The notes below the pieces were generated by a model. The model had not been told where the DNA came from and did not search any database. It saw only the letters and a list, made by a program, of their open reading frames with translations. From a virus, in the IMG/VR virus record IMGVR_UViG_3300043411_000430, positions 1-39,321 of that record: a stretch of DNA of 39,321 nt. One strand, written 5' to 3'. Below, piece by piece: positions 24,004 to 29,988 of this stretch. Numbering within the stretch: position 1 is the first letter of the stretch; every line of letters starts with the position of its first letter. The translations under genes were made by a program, and so were the position numbers.

Positions 24004-24474
24004 CTACATCTCCCTTATCAAGAAGCTGCTGTTTGGCATAATGGAGAACCCACAAGACTTAAACAGCATGTTATACGCACGCGCATTAACCCCGTTATCA
24101 TCGAAGCCTGCCGTGCTGGTTGAATACATCAACCTAGCCCCCGCATTGTAACACGCATCAATAGATGCCTGCAATAGCCCCTTTGACAAAGAGCGTCGTC
24201 TATACTCAGGGTGCATGTAGAACAGAACCTCAATGGCAATAGGCTCAGCAGTCCATGAGGCATCGAGCGCCCAGATAGCAAACCCAACGATCCTATCGTC
24301 CTCACGACAAACAAGGATGGTATAGTCAGGGCTGTCGAGCATAGCCGTCAATGTCATAACAATACGCTCCGGACAAAGCGTCATGCCCTTAGAGGCGAAA
24401 GGACTCTCCTCAAAAAAGGATATACCAATTATGCCTAGCTCAGTAATATCATCAAGTGTCGCACGATCGATCAC
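24004..24474 (-). CDS. GNAT-family acetyltransferase
   Basis: A 156-residue single-domain GNAT. Strand beta-4 (I-E-V-L-F-Y-M-H-P-E-Y) leads into the acetyl-CoA loop R-R-R-S-L-S-K-G-L-L (92-101), where the first Gly of the R-x-x-G-x-G/A motif is Ser97. The C-terminal A-Y-N-M-L-F-K-S-C-G-F is the usual GNAT end. The substrate cannot be told. GNATs embedded between terminase and portal recur in podoviruses and may modify a host or virion protein. The start is GTG with GGGGGA four bases upstream. Confidence 0.8.
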   Translation of the reverse strand: MIDRATLDDITELGIIGISFFEESPFASKGMTLCPERIVMTLTAMLDSPDYTILVCREDDRIVGFAIWALDASWTAEPIAIEVLFYMHPEYRRRSLSKGLLQASIDACYNAGARLMYSTSTAGFDDNGVNARAYNMLFKSCGFSIMPNSSFLIREM

Positions 24475-24483
24475 GCTATCCCC

Positions 24484-25995
24484 CTAAACATTGAACACAT
24501 CATAGTCAGCATCGGCAAAAGCTGACCTCTCACCAAAGTCAACAAACTCACCCATCCGACCCTCATAGCCATCAGCCATTGTCATAAGAGCGTCTGCCGT
24601 GTGAGAGCTTGCGTCGTGCCTTGGGTCTTGTGACCACTGGCCCAGCTTATCGTCCCACTCGCGTCGATAGTCCTCAAGGCGTTTAACAGCCCCACCACAC
24701 TTCTCCACATCAAAGTATGCGCGACTAATAATGGGTCGAACGCGCTCGATGCTAGCCTGTTTGTTCTTCGTCCTTGGCACGATCTTGATTGGTCTAATAC
24801 CGATCTCTTGTGCCATCTCCTTGAGCATCTTGCCCGTTGAAAGCTGCTTGAATGCGCCGTCATGAGGCCAATGATGTGTGCCGTAAATATAAGGCCGCTC
24901 GCGTAAGACACGCGCCCATGTTGGAAGGCCACCGACGTCAGACCCCTCCCAGTAGTCGATGAACCTGTACTCCATACCCACATGCTGGAAGAACCAGATA
25001 GCGCAGGGATCACGGTTGCCCAAGTCCCAGAACGTATGCACCGGCTTGGTAGGCTCCCACGGCACGCGACACACGCGGCCTTCAGTCCTCGCACGCATCA
25101 TCTCGGTGTAAAAGATGGCCCCTTCCATAGAGCCTTGGAATGACTCCTCTGGCGTAGAGGGGTACTCGCGGAACATACTGTCCCCTTGCTCCGCACGCTT
25201 CTTGATGTACCACGCCTTCTGCCCCGGTGTGAGTGTCACAGGCAGACTATCGAAGTACTTCGTGTCCTTCTCTGTCAACGACACATCAGCATCGAGCGTG
25301 TAACCCGGATGCTCGTACCAGGGGAAGAAGAAGAACTTAGGGTCCATGGGGGTGAGTGGCTGTCCTGCTAATGCACGCGCCCTTTGAACGATGTTATAGA
25401 ACTCTCCCGACTGACCCTCAGCCGTACTCTCGATGATGATCTGCTGCCCGACATGTACCGTGTTAAGCGCCCCGGTTTTAATCTCTAGCGCCTTCTCTGG
25501 CTCGCGTACAGAGGTCTTACCGTACTCAGACACTAGCAACTTCTGGAACGTACCAGAACGCAGCGACGTCCCCACCGATATCGATGACCCGTTCGCAAAC
25601 TCTAGAACCCTAGCCGTGTCCGATTTCGCTGGTATAAGCGCCCTCACCCATGGATCAAGCTCGTCATAGGCAAACCGTATCTTGTTCCTGAACAAGTCCT
25701 CCGCCGCCTCTCGTGCGTGCGCAATGATACCCGCGCTATGGTTCTCGTTCCACAAGCAGCTATCAAGGAAGTAAATCATGGTAAATGTGGTAAAACCAAG
25801 CTGGCGTGCCTTAAGCGTCACGTTGTAATAATGAAGGCCCCGGTATAACCTCTCCTGCGCCCAGTTCATTTTGAACCGTATCTTATTACCCTGAGCGTCT
25901 TTGATCTTATAAAGGTTATTAAGCCGCCAGTATGGATTAGAGAGGAGCGAGTCAAGCTCCTCTCTATCCGAAGTTATGGCGCTACCGCCACTCAA
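24484..25995 (-). CDS. terL: Terminase large subunit
   Basis: A 503-residue packaging motor. The N-terminal ATPase begins N-P-Y-W-R-L-N-N-L-Y and has the variant Walker A L-K-A-R-Q-L-G-F-T-T (61-70) and a Walker B-like K-L-L-V-S-E-Y-G-K. The nuclease half starts near W-D-L-G-N-R-D-P, the first metal-binding Asp of the RNase H-like fold, and has D-A-S-S-H-T-A-D-A-L near its end. No ATG fits the family N-terminus: the start is TTG 25995, two bases after the stop of the preceding gene. The first in-frame ATG (residue 43) would delete conserved sequence. Translation coupling is likely. Confidence 0.9.
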   Translation of the reverse strand: MSGGSAITSDREELDSLLSNPYWRLNNLYKIKDAQGNKIRFKMNWAQERLYRGLHYYNVTLKARQLGFTTFTMIYFLDSCLWNENHSAGIIAHAREAAEDLFRNKIRFAYDELDPWVRALIPAKSDTARVLEFANGSSISVGTSLRSGTFQKLLVSEYGKTSVREPEKALEIKTGALNTVHVGQQIIIESTAEGQSGEFYNIVQRARALAGQPLTPMDPKFFFFPWYEHPGYTLDADVSLTEKDTKYFDSLPVTLTPGQKAWYIKKRAEQGDSMFREYPSTPEESFQGSMEGAIFYTEMMRARTEGRVCRVPWEPTKPVHTFWDLGNRDPCAIWFFQHVGMEYRFIDYWEGSDVGGLPTWARVLRERPYIYGTHHWPHDGAFKQLSTGKMLKEMAQEIGIRPIKIVPRTKNKQASIERVRPIISRAYFDVEKCGGAVKRLEDYRREWDDKLGQWSQDPRHDASSHTADALMTMADGYEGRMGEFVDFGERSAFADADYDVFNV

Positions 25996-25997
25996 TA

Positions 25998-26561
25998 TTA
26001 CGCTACCGTGGCGGAGAATGGCGTCGCCAGATCGCCACTACCAGACAGGTATGCGCGTACATGGAAGCGGTTGGTCGCAACGTCCTCAACCTCGATGTAC
26101 TCGCCAATAGTGACTGAACCAGTCGTCGTCCTGTTGAGCGTGATCGTGTCGCTTGTACCAGCAACAGCAAAGAATGCCTCCGCGTTGTCCACCGTGTCCG
26201 TATCGCGCATGACAGCATAGCCCTCCATCGCATCAGATGCGTTGGCTACCTTAACGATGTGAGAGTTCGATGTCGCCAGTACCGATACACGGAAACGATA
26301 GATGTTGCCCGAGCCGGATGCTGCCGGAAGCGTTACCGTCGAACCAGCCGCCGTGTCCAGATTAATAACACGGCCAGCATGTGTATCCGCTGTCAAGGTC
26401 AAAGAAGACCCCGCAGCAACCGCCCCACCACCACTCAGGCGGCTCTCCCACCGACCAGCACTGGTGTCATACACAGGCGTGATGTCACGGCTTGTGTCCT
26501 CACCTGTGTATTGCGGTAACTCATTAACGTTCAAATAAGCCAAGTCATATTTATCAGCCAT
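25998..26561 (-). CDS. Putative virion protein encoded between terS and terL (187 aa)
   Basis: A strand-rich, Thr/Ala/Ser/Gly-rich protein: S-G-G-G-A-V-A-A-G-S-S-L-T-L-T, then N-L-D-T-A-A-G-S-T-V-T-L-P, patterns seen in phage head- and fibre-decoration proteins. A virion-surface gene between terminase subunits is an unusual position. GGAG is 9 bases before the ATG. No enzyme motif. The stop is two bases before the TTG start of terL. Confidence 0.55.
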   Translation of the reverse strand: MADKYDLAYLNVNELPQYTGEDTSRDITPVYDTSAGRWESRLSGGGAVAAGSSLTLTADTHAGRVINLDTAAGSTVTLPAASGSGNIYRFRVSVLATSNSHIVKVANASDAMEGYAVMRDTDTVDNAEAFFAVAGTSDTITLNRTTTGSVTIGEYIEVEDVATNRFHVRAYLSGSGDLATPFSATVA

Positions 26562-26588
26562 TACTATGCGCTCCTAAATAATACCCCA

Positions 26589-27020
26589 TCAGGGGCTGTT
26601 GTCGCTCTCTACCACCTCGGCATCAAGCACAGGTAGATTATGCCCGACATGCACCCCGTTGTCCACCTCATCAAACCACTCAGGTCTCGGCAACCCCGTA
26701 CTCGTCCCCTTCGCCTGAACACTCCGCACCACCGCCGCCAGATCAAGGCTGCCGCTATGCTCCACCTTATCCGCTACCTTCCCATCAACCCTCTCGTTCA
26801 ACATCCCCAGTAACCGCACCAGATCACCACTCCCCATCTCATCCGCCGCTACCTTCTCCATCACCCGACGCGCAACAGCCTTACGCATCGCCAGCGCCAT
26901 CTCCCGCGCATCCAACGCTAACTCAATCTCCGCAAACGGATCGGCCCCCGTGATCAACTCACCACGCGCCGCCTCCTCCCTCTTACGCCTCTCCTCCTCT
27001 AACTTATCCGCGTATGACAT
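26589..27020 (-). CDS. Putative terminase small subunit body
   Basis: Starting at ATG 27020 (AGGAGG five bases upstream) it encodes 143 residues; an in-frame ATG at 27041 with an identical upstream sequence would add 7. The N-terminus is a charged helix (D-K-L-E-E-E-R-R-K-R-E-E-A-A), followed by helices around D-A-R-E-M-A-L-A-M-R-K-A and a G-D-L-V-R-L-L-G-M-L-N-E-R-V-D-G segment that would suit an oligomerisation region. It is called TerS because it precedes terL and its upstream partner carries an HTH. No family match is certain, so the symbol is withheld. Confidence 0.5.
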   Translation of the reverse strand: MSYADKLEEERRKREEAARGELITGADPFAEIELALDAREMALAMRKAVARRVMEKVAADEMGSGDLVRLLGMLNERVDGKVADKVEHSGSLDLAAVVRSVQAKGTSTGLPRPEWFDEVDNGVHVGHNLPVLDAEVVESDNSP

Positions 27021-27196
27021 ACTGCCTCCTTGCGAGGACATACTGCCTCCTCACCACGACATGACGATACTATCCGCTGCACCATCCCAAGACTGATATG
27101 TAAACGCTTACATACCTCTCGATATGACAACCCGGCATCCACCAAGGACATCACCTCAGCAGCCTCATCATCACTCCATGTCCTCTTACGTCCCAT
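26999..27196 (-). CDS. Small HTH protein at head of the packaging operon (65 aa)
   Basis: Starts at ATG 27196 (M-G-R-K-R-T-W-S-D-D-E-A). Residues about 10-45 form a helix-turn-helix: A-G-L-S-Y-R-E-V-C-K-R-L-H-I-S-L-G-M-V-Q. The gene overlaps the next by 22-43 bases in another frame, so the two could act as DNA-binding and assembly parts of a split small terminase, or the HTH could be a regulator of the divergent region. No good ribosome site is present upstream. The frame extends further upstream but enters the G/C-tract hairpin. Confidence 0.5.
   Translation of the reverse strand: MGRKRTWSDDEAAEVMSLVDAGLSYREVCKRLHISLGMVQRIVSSCRGEEAVCPRKEAVCHTRIS
27016..27051 (-). repeat. Duplicated Shine-Dalgarno/start unit (2 x 15 bp, 21-bp period)
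   Basis: On the minus strand AGGAGGCAGTATGTC occurs at 27051-27037 and again, identical, at 27030-27016. The period is 21 bp, so both ATG are in the same frame. Each copy has AGGAGG five bases before its ATG. It gives the putative small terminase two equal starts seven codons apart. Confidence 0.85.
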
Positions 27197-27272
27197 AACA
27201 ATACAATACAATACGCCGTGATAAGAGTGTAGGGGGTGCATTTCGATACAGTTGCGAAAAATGGGAAAATTT

Positions 27273-27326
27273 GGGGGGAGGTGGGCTAAATAAGTCCCGC
27301 GTCGCCAATCCGCCCCCACCCCCCCC
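27273..27326. repeat. G/C-tract hairpin upstream of the packaging genes
   Basis: GGGGGGAGGTGGGC (27273-27286) can pair with GCCCCCACCCCCCCC (27312-27326): G6/C6, GG/CC, T-A and GGGC/GCCC, with a single A and a CC bulge, around a 25-base loop. In the minus-strand transcript it would be a very stable structure before the HTH gene. It could be a packaging recognition site or a transcription block; position is the only argument. Confidence 0.55.
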
Positions 27327-27397
27327 TGTTTGCGCATCGCCTAAAACGCATGGCAGGATTAAGGTAACGCGATACCTCACGCCTACACTTTCCACTG

Positions 27398-27426
27398 ATT
27401 ATATTAACCATGATGTGATATACCAT
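27398..27426 (-). promoter_or_regulatory. Possible promoter for the packaging operon
   Basis: Minus-strand TATAAT at 27403-27398 with ATGGTA 17 bases upstream (3 of 6 matches to the -35 consensus). Transcription would start near 27391 and run through the G/C-tract hairpin to the HTH gene. The -10 is perfect but the -35 weak, and the surrounding AT-rich DNA makes chance matches likely. Confidence 0.3.
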
Positions 27427-27453
27427 ATTACGACAATAGCGCATTCTATATAT

Positions 27454-27703
27454 ATCAATGGGTTAGGTTTCATCACGCCTCAAGCCATGCGGGAAACGCA
27501 TATCACCGGCATTATCACGGTATCCTATTACCGCGCATAGCTGCCATGCGTTTATTGCATAGCTCGCGCGTCCGATTTTCAACGCCGTTTTAACCTTTTC
27601 GCACGCAATTCACCACAGGCAGCGAATTGACTAACCTATTGATTTTTCTAGCGACTGGTCATAATTCTTTTACCGCGCCGTTGAATGGCTAACCTATTGA
27701 TTT
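27454..27703. repeat. Three copies of an ATCAATrGGTTAG element
   Basis: Copies: plus strand 27454-27466 (ATCAATGGGTTAG), and minus strand 27645-27631 and 27703-27689, the latter two identical over 15 bases (CTAACCTATTGATTT on the plus strand) and 58 bp apart. Twelve of 13 bases are shared by all three. Spaced copies of such a site between divergent operons suggest operator or origin-binding sites. Confidence 0.6.
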
Positions 27704-27958
27704 GATTGCTCTTATTATATTTTGTAATGTATTGTAAAGATATAATAGGACAATCTGGTAGTAACTTTTAAAAAAAACCAAGAATAGCAAAAAGGGGATG
27801 AATGCGTGCGAATGCTTGCATTTCAGACACTTAGCGGCCATTCCTCATATTAACCTTTATCCTATTTTCTGGACATAACATTGATATTTTGTTACCTGCG
27901 CCCTTAGTGACAGAATGGCACGTCATAGCTCATACGCACGACCATGCAATAAACGCAT
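27487..27958. repeat. Three ATGC-N7-GCAT dyad elements
   Basis: Copies at 27487-27501 (ATGCGGGAAACGCAT), 27546-27560 (ATGCGTTTATTGCAT) and 27944-27958 (ATGCAATAAACGCAT). The last two are exact reverse complements, a 15-bp perfect inverted pair 398 bp apart. In one orientation all three end in (A)AACGCAT or close to it. Each is itself a dyad, as expected for a site bound by a dimer. Confidence 0.6.
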
Positions 27959-27979
27959 ACCTGATATGCTGATATAACA

Positions 27980-28010
27980 TTGCGTGATAATCCGGACATG
28001 GTGCTATTCT
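27980..28010 (+). promoter_or_regulatory. Possible early rightward promoter
   Basis: TTGCGT (27980-27985) and, 19 bases on, TATTCT (28005-28010) preceded by TG at the extended -10 position. A start near 28017 would leave a 24-base leader with GAGAGG before ATG 28041. One ATGC-N7-GCAT element ends 22 bases upstream of the -35. The spacing is long, but the extended -10 can compensate. Confidence 0.4.
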
Positions 28011-28040
28011 GACACTATAAACATTAACAAGAGAGGCCAC

Positions 28041-28163
28041 ATGACCACAATTCTAACCATTCTATTCATCCCGTTTTTACCGCACACAATTAACCTGGTG
28101 GCTTGCGGGATATGGGCAACGCTGGCGGCATTGTGTGCCCTAGCATATATCGAGAGGACATAA
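28041..28163 (+). CDS. Small two-span membrane protein (40 aa)
   Basis: ATG 28041 follows GAGAGG at five bases. The 40 residues contain two hydrophobic stretches (about 3-13 and 18-36), joined by P-H-T-I-N, and end E-R-T. It is the first gene of the rightward early cluster. Its size and topology recall phage mini-proteins that act on membrane enzymes, but no family can be named. Confidence 0.55.
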   Translation: MTTILTILFIPFLPHTINLVACGIWATLAALCALAYIERT

Positions 28164-28166
28164 ACC

Positions 28167-28349
28167 ATGCTTATCCAGTTACCTAATGACGCTATAGCAA
28201 CGGGATATAAAGAGACCCGGCCCTTCCATCACGAACAAACCTTTAAATCTCCCTCATGTGATTTTGAGGGGACGGAAAGGGAGTTTGTAAAAGCTGGCCA
28301 TGCTTATGAGTATGTCCAGATTGATAAATATACCCGCATAACAATCTAA
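28167..28349 (+). CDS. Small hypothetical protein (60 aa)
   Basis: Begins four bases after the previous gene with GAGAGGA upstream (9 bases away). A soluble protein with several His and aromatic residues (R-P-F-H-H-E-Q-T-F) and an acidic centre. Short strand-like end Y-E-Y-V-Q-I-D. No family recognised; likely an early accessory protein. Confidence 0.6.
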   Translation: MLIQLPNDAIATGYKETRPFHHEQTFKSPSCDFEGTEREFVKAGHAYEYVQIDKYTRITI

Positions 28350-28371
28350 CCATAACCGAGGAGACTATATT

Positions 28372-28725
28372 ATGACATATATCTATACACGCGAGACAAC
28401 CAGCAGCATAGCGCACGCCCTGACAAACGACTCATATGCAAGCTGGCACGCTAACTATGCGGCGTGCGAGGCATTGGCGGAGTATCTGGAAGGGCTAGCC
28501 GAGGATATAGGGGAACCGATAGAGCTAGACACCGTGGCGATCCGTTGCGATTTTGCCATGTATCCCGAGGATGAATATGCAGACCTTGCGAGCGAGTATG
28601 ACCGCGCGCCACAAGCTGGAGACTATGAGGATGAGGATGAGTTTAAAGAAGCCCTGTTAGACTGGTTGCGCGACGAGACAACGGTCATCGAGTATGGCGG
28701 CGGTATCATCATCCAGTCATTATAA
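28372..28725 (+). CDS. Very acidic protein (117 aa), possible DNA mimic
   Basis: About 28 Asp/Glu against 5 Lys/Arg. The acidic residues cluster in helical stretches (about 33-52, 60-80 and 85-105) with aromatic residues between. Such charge patterns occur in DNA-mimic inhibitors of restriction enzymes or nucleoid proteins (Ocr and ArdA are known examples). No sequence motif ties it to those families, so the mimic role is an inference from charge and early position. GAGGAG lies 9 bases before the ATG; a hairpin follows the gene. Confidence 0.65.
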   Translation: MTYIYTRETTSSIAHALTNDSYASWHANYAACEALAEYLEGLAEDIGEPIELDTVAIRCDFAMYPEDEYADLASEYDRAPQAGDYEDEDEFKEALLDWLRDETTVIEYGGGIIIQSL

Positions 28726-28734
28726 GCCATACTT

Positions 28735-28763
28735 TAAGCCCCTGTCATACAGGCGGGGGCTTA
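28735..28763 (+). terminator. Intercistronic hairpin 1 of the early G/C hairpin family
   Basis: TAAGCCCC (28735-28742) pairs with GGGGCTTA (28756-28763); the loop can fold further as CCTGT/ACAGG. The sequence TGG follows. A second hairpin, GATACG/CGTATC, lies at about 28765-28781 just before the next ribosome site. No T run follows, so processing or stability is more likely than full termination. Confidence 0.5.
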
Positions 28764-28804
28764 TGGATACGGCTGTCGTATCGTAACAATCGAGGAGAAG
28801 AAAA

Positions 28805-29125
28805 ATGTCAGAATTTAGAGAATTAAGGTATCTCGATACATGCCTTTCGGGCTACTTCCAAGGTTTTTCAGGTCACGTGTATGCCGTGCCTGTATCCGCT
28901 GAGGATACATACAAGACCGTTCTTGAAGGTCTTATGCGTGCGGTACGCGACGAAGAGATTTACGGCTTTGAAGATAATTACGCGAAAATTGAGAACGATG
29001 TACGCGGATTTATACATCACGCGAGAGAAACCGGTAAACTTAATTCGCCATGGTCTAATTTTTTAGAGGATGGCGAAGAAAATTCTGAAACATGCTACGC
29101 ATATTTTGGCGTCGTAATGGCCTAG
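28805..29125 (+). CDS. Acidic hypothetical protein (106 aa)
   Basis: Starts after GAGGAG with ~8 bases spacing. An acidic protein with Tyr/Phe-rich segments: a strand-like N-terminal part (G-H-V-Y-A-V-P-V), a helix (T-V-L-E-G-L-M-R-A-V-R-D-E-E), and an acidic turn E-D-G-E-E-N-S before a C-terminal strand. It is flanked by hairpin elements on both sides. Early phage inhibitor proteins often look like this, but no family is recognised. Confidence 0.6.
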   Translation: MSEFRELRYLDTCLSGYFQGFSGHVYAVPVSAEDTYKTVLEGLMRAVRDEEIYGFEDNYAKIENDVRGFIHHARETGKLNSPWSNFLEDGEENSETCYAYFGVVMA

Positions 29126-29163
29126 TCCCCATATTCCAGCCCCCTTAACAGGGGGCTAGTCTT

Positions 29164-29203
29164 ATGGCGATTTTGCCATGCAACGGCCCGGAATGGGCAT
29201 AAC
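29164..29203 (+). repeat. 40-bp double-hairpin repeat, copy 1
   Basis: Differs from copy 2 at only two positions. It folds as ATGGC/GCCAT (6-base loop) then GCCC/GGGC (5-base loop). Read from its first ATG it encodes a 12-residue peptide (M-A-I-L-P-C-N-G-P-E-W-A) without a ribosome site. Confidence 0.6.
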
Positions 29204-29330
29204 CATACCAAGCCCCTTAGCAATAGGGGGCTTGTCTATGGCTAGGCAATTAAGCTGGTCATATAACCCATGGGGGATAGAATGTGCATTTACACACCCA
29301 TTGCCATCAACGGCAGTGACATTGAATATT

Positions 29331-29370
29331 ATGGCGATTGTGCCATGTAACGGCCCGGAATGGGCATAAC
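29331..29370 (+). repeat. 40-bp double-hairpin repeat, copy 2
   Basis: Same double hairpin as copy 1. The two differences (T to G, C to T) fall in the first loop and in the linker between stems, so both stems are intact. Copy 2 ends 14 bases before the ATG of the 77-residue gene and overlaps no ribosome site except the following GAGAGG. Confidence 0.6.
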
Positions 29371-29384
29371 TGAGAGGATGAACG

Positions 29385-29618
29385 ATGAACGAGGCATTTA
29401 AAGCCGGATACGATGGCCTAAATAATCCCTATATATGGTCTAGCGATAATTGGCTATTGCATGAGGCTGGGAAGTCTTTTGAGAATAGGGGATATCCATT
29501 GCCTAACAAAGCATGGAAATCCCGTGGATATGCCGTTAGGGCTGAATCAAACACCAGTTATTATAAAATCGTTTTTACAGGTGACAAATTGGAATTTGTG
29601 ACGGTGGAAAGAACATGA
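29385..29618 (+). CDS. Hypothetical protein (77 aa)
   Basis: Preceded by GAGAGG (8 bases). It begins N-E-A-F-K-A-G-Y-D-G-L-N-N-P-Y, then W-L-L-H-E-A-G-K-S-F-E-N-R-G-Y, a layout I know from small phage proteins with an A-F-x-x-G-x-x-A helix; function unknown. The C-terminus is strand-rich. Its stop overlaps the ATG of the HTH gene that follows (ATGA), so the two are probably co-translated. Confidence 0.6.
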   Translation: MNEAFKAGYDGLNNPYIWSSDNWLLHEAGKSFENRGYPLPNKAWKSRGYAVRAESNTSYYKIVFTGDKLEFVTVERT

Positions 29619-29794
29619 TCAAAGACTTTAGGCAGCGTTACCGCATAACGCAGGATAAGCTCGCCTCAATGCTTGGTGTTCATATACGAACAATCAAACG
29701 CTGGGAGCATGATGGCATACCGGAAGGAATGGCCATCATAATACCCCTAGCTCTATCCGCTATAGAGGCTGCTATAAATAAGCCTAACGCATAA
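29615..29794 (+). CDS. Small Cro/C1-type HTH regulator (59 aa)
   Basis: Most of the protein is one helix-turn-helix domain: R-I-T-Q-D-K-L-A-S-M-L-G-V-H-I-R-T-I-K-R-W-E (10-31), the XRE/Cro pattern. It lacks a dimerisation or peptidase domain, so it is Cro-sized. It is located just before a region with tandem hairpins and repeats upstream of the primase gene. It could repress that promoter or sites in the 27.2-28.0 kb divergent region. ATGA overlap with the preceding gene supports translation. Confidence 0.75.
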   Translation: MIKDFRQRYRITQDKLASMLGVHIRTIKRWEHDGIPEGMAIIIPLALSAIEAAINKPNA

Positions 29795-29805
29795 CACAAT
29801 ATTAT

Positions 29806-29837
29806 TATGTCATTCCCCGTAACAAGGGAGTGACATA
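29806..29837. terminator. Hairpin after the HTH gene
   Basis: TATGTCATTCCC (29806-29817) pairs with GGGAGTGACATA (29826-29837) over 12 bp with one G-T pair, around an 8-base loop. Strong and almost symmetrical, it separates the early genes from the primase leader. No T run on either side; may work as a terminator with Rho or as an RNA stabiliser. Confidence 0.45.
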
Positions 29838-29868
29838 CCATATATTGTGACCCTGACCGCATATAAGC

Positions 29869-29983
29869 ACTAAGGACTAGACCCGCGCACCGTGATCTGC
29901 ATTTTTATGCTCACGGTGCTAATGTCATGTCTTGACTAAGGACTAGACCTCGCACATCATAGTCTGGCTATGTGCGGGAGAAT
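29869..29983 (+). promoter_or_regulatory. Primase leader: two copies of ACTAAGGACTAGACC, each followed by a hairpin
   Basis: The 15-base sequence lies at 29869-29883 and 29935-29949. Copy 1 is followed by GCACCGTGA/TCACGGTGC with an inner GCAT/ATGC stem; copy 2 by CGCACAT/ATGTGCG, which ends beside the GGGAG ribosome site of the primase gene. TTGACT (29932-29937) and CATCAT 17 bases on form a fair promoter overlapping copy 2. GGACTAGACC recurs inside the gene at 30022-30031. Confidence 0.5.
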
Positions 29984-29988
29984 CAAGA

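Larger units (their letters stand above)
27197..28040. other. Divergent control region without genes (844 bp)
   Basis: No credible ORF with a ribosome site is present. The left part (27270-27330) is G/C-tract rich; the rest is AT-rich with TATAAT-like boxes on both strands (minus 27398-27403, plus 27741-27746). Three repeat families lie here: three copies of ATGC-N7-GCAT, three of an ATCAATrGGTTAG sequence and an extended inverted pair of one of them. The region separates leftward late genes from rightward early genes, where phages commonly place early promoters, operators, an origin or a cos/pac site. Confidence 0.7.
29126..29384 (+). ncRNA. Structured intercistronic region with repeated hairpin elements
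   Basis: 259 bases without a convincing gene. It contains two G/C hairpins (AGCCCCC/GGGGGCT at about 29138-29157; AAGCCCC/GGGGGCTT at about 29210-29234), each followed by TATGG, and two copies of a 40-base double-hairpin element (29164 and 29331). A 22-codon ORF at 29282-29350 has GGGGGA upstream and might be real. The repeated structure suggests untranslated regulatory RNA or RNA-processing sites between early genes. Confidence 0.4.

Noticed and set aside
27271-27540. 89-codon plus-strand frame in the divergent region
   Set aside because: It begins at TTG in the G tract, encodes a Pro run from the C tract and lacks a ribosome site.
29178-29369. 63-codon plus-strand frame through the hairpin region
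   Set aside because: It crosses both repeats and a hairpin, has no ribosome site and no family resemblance. The repeated structure explains the region better.
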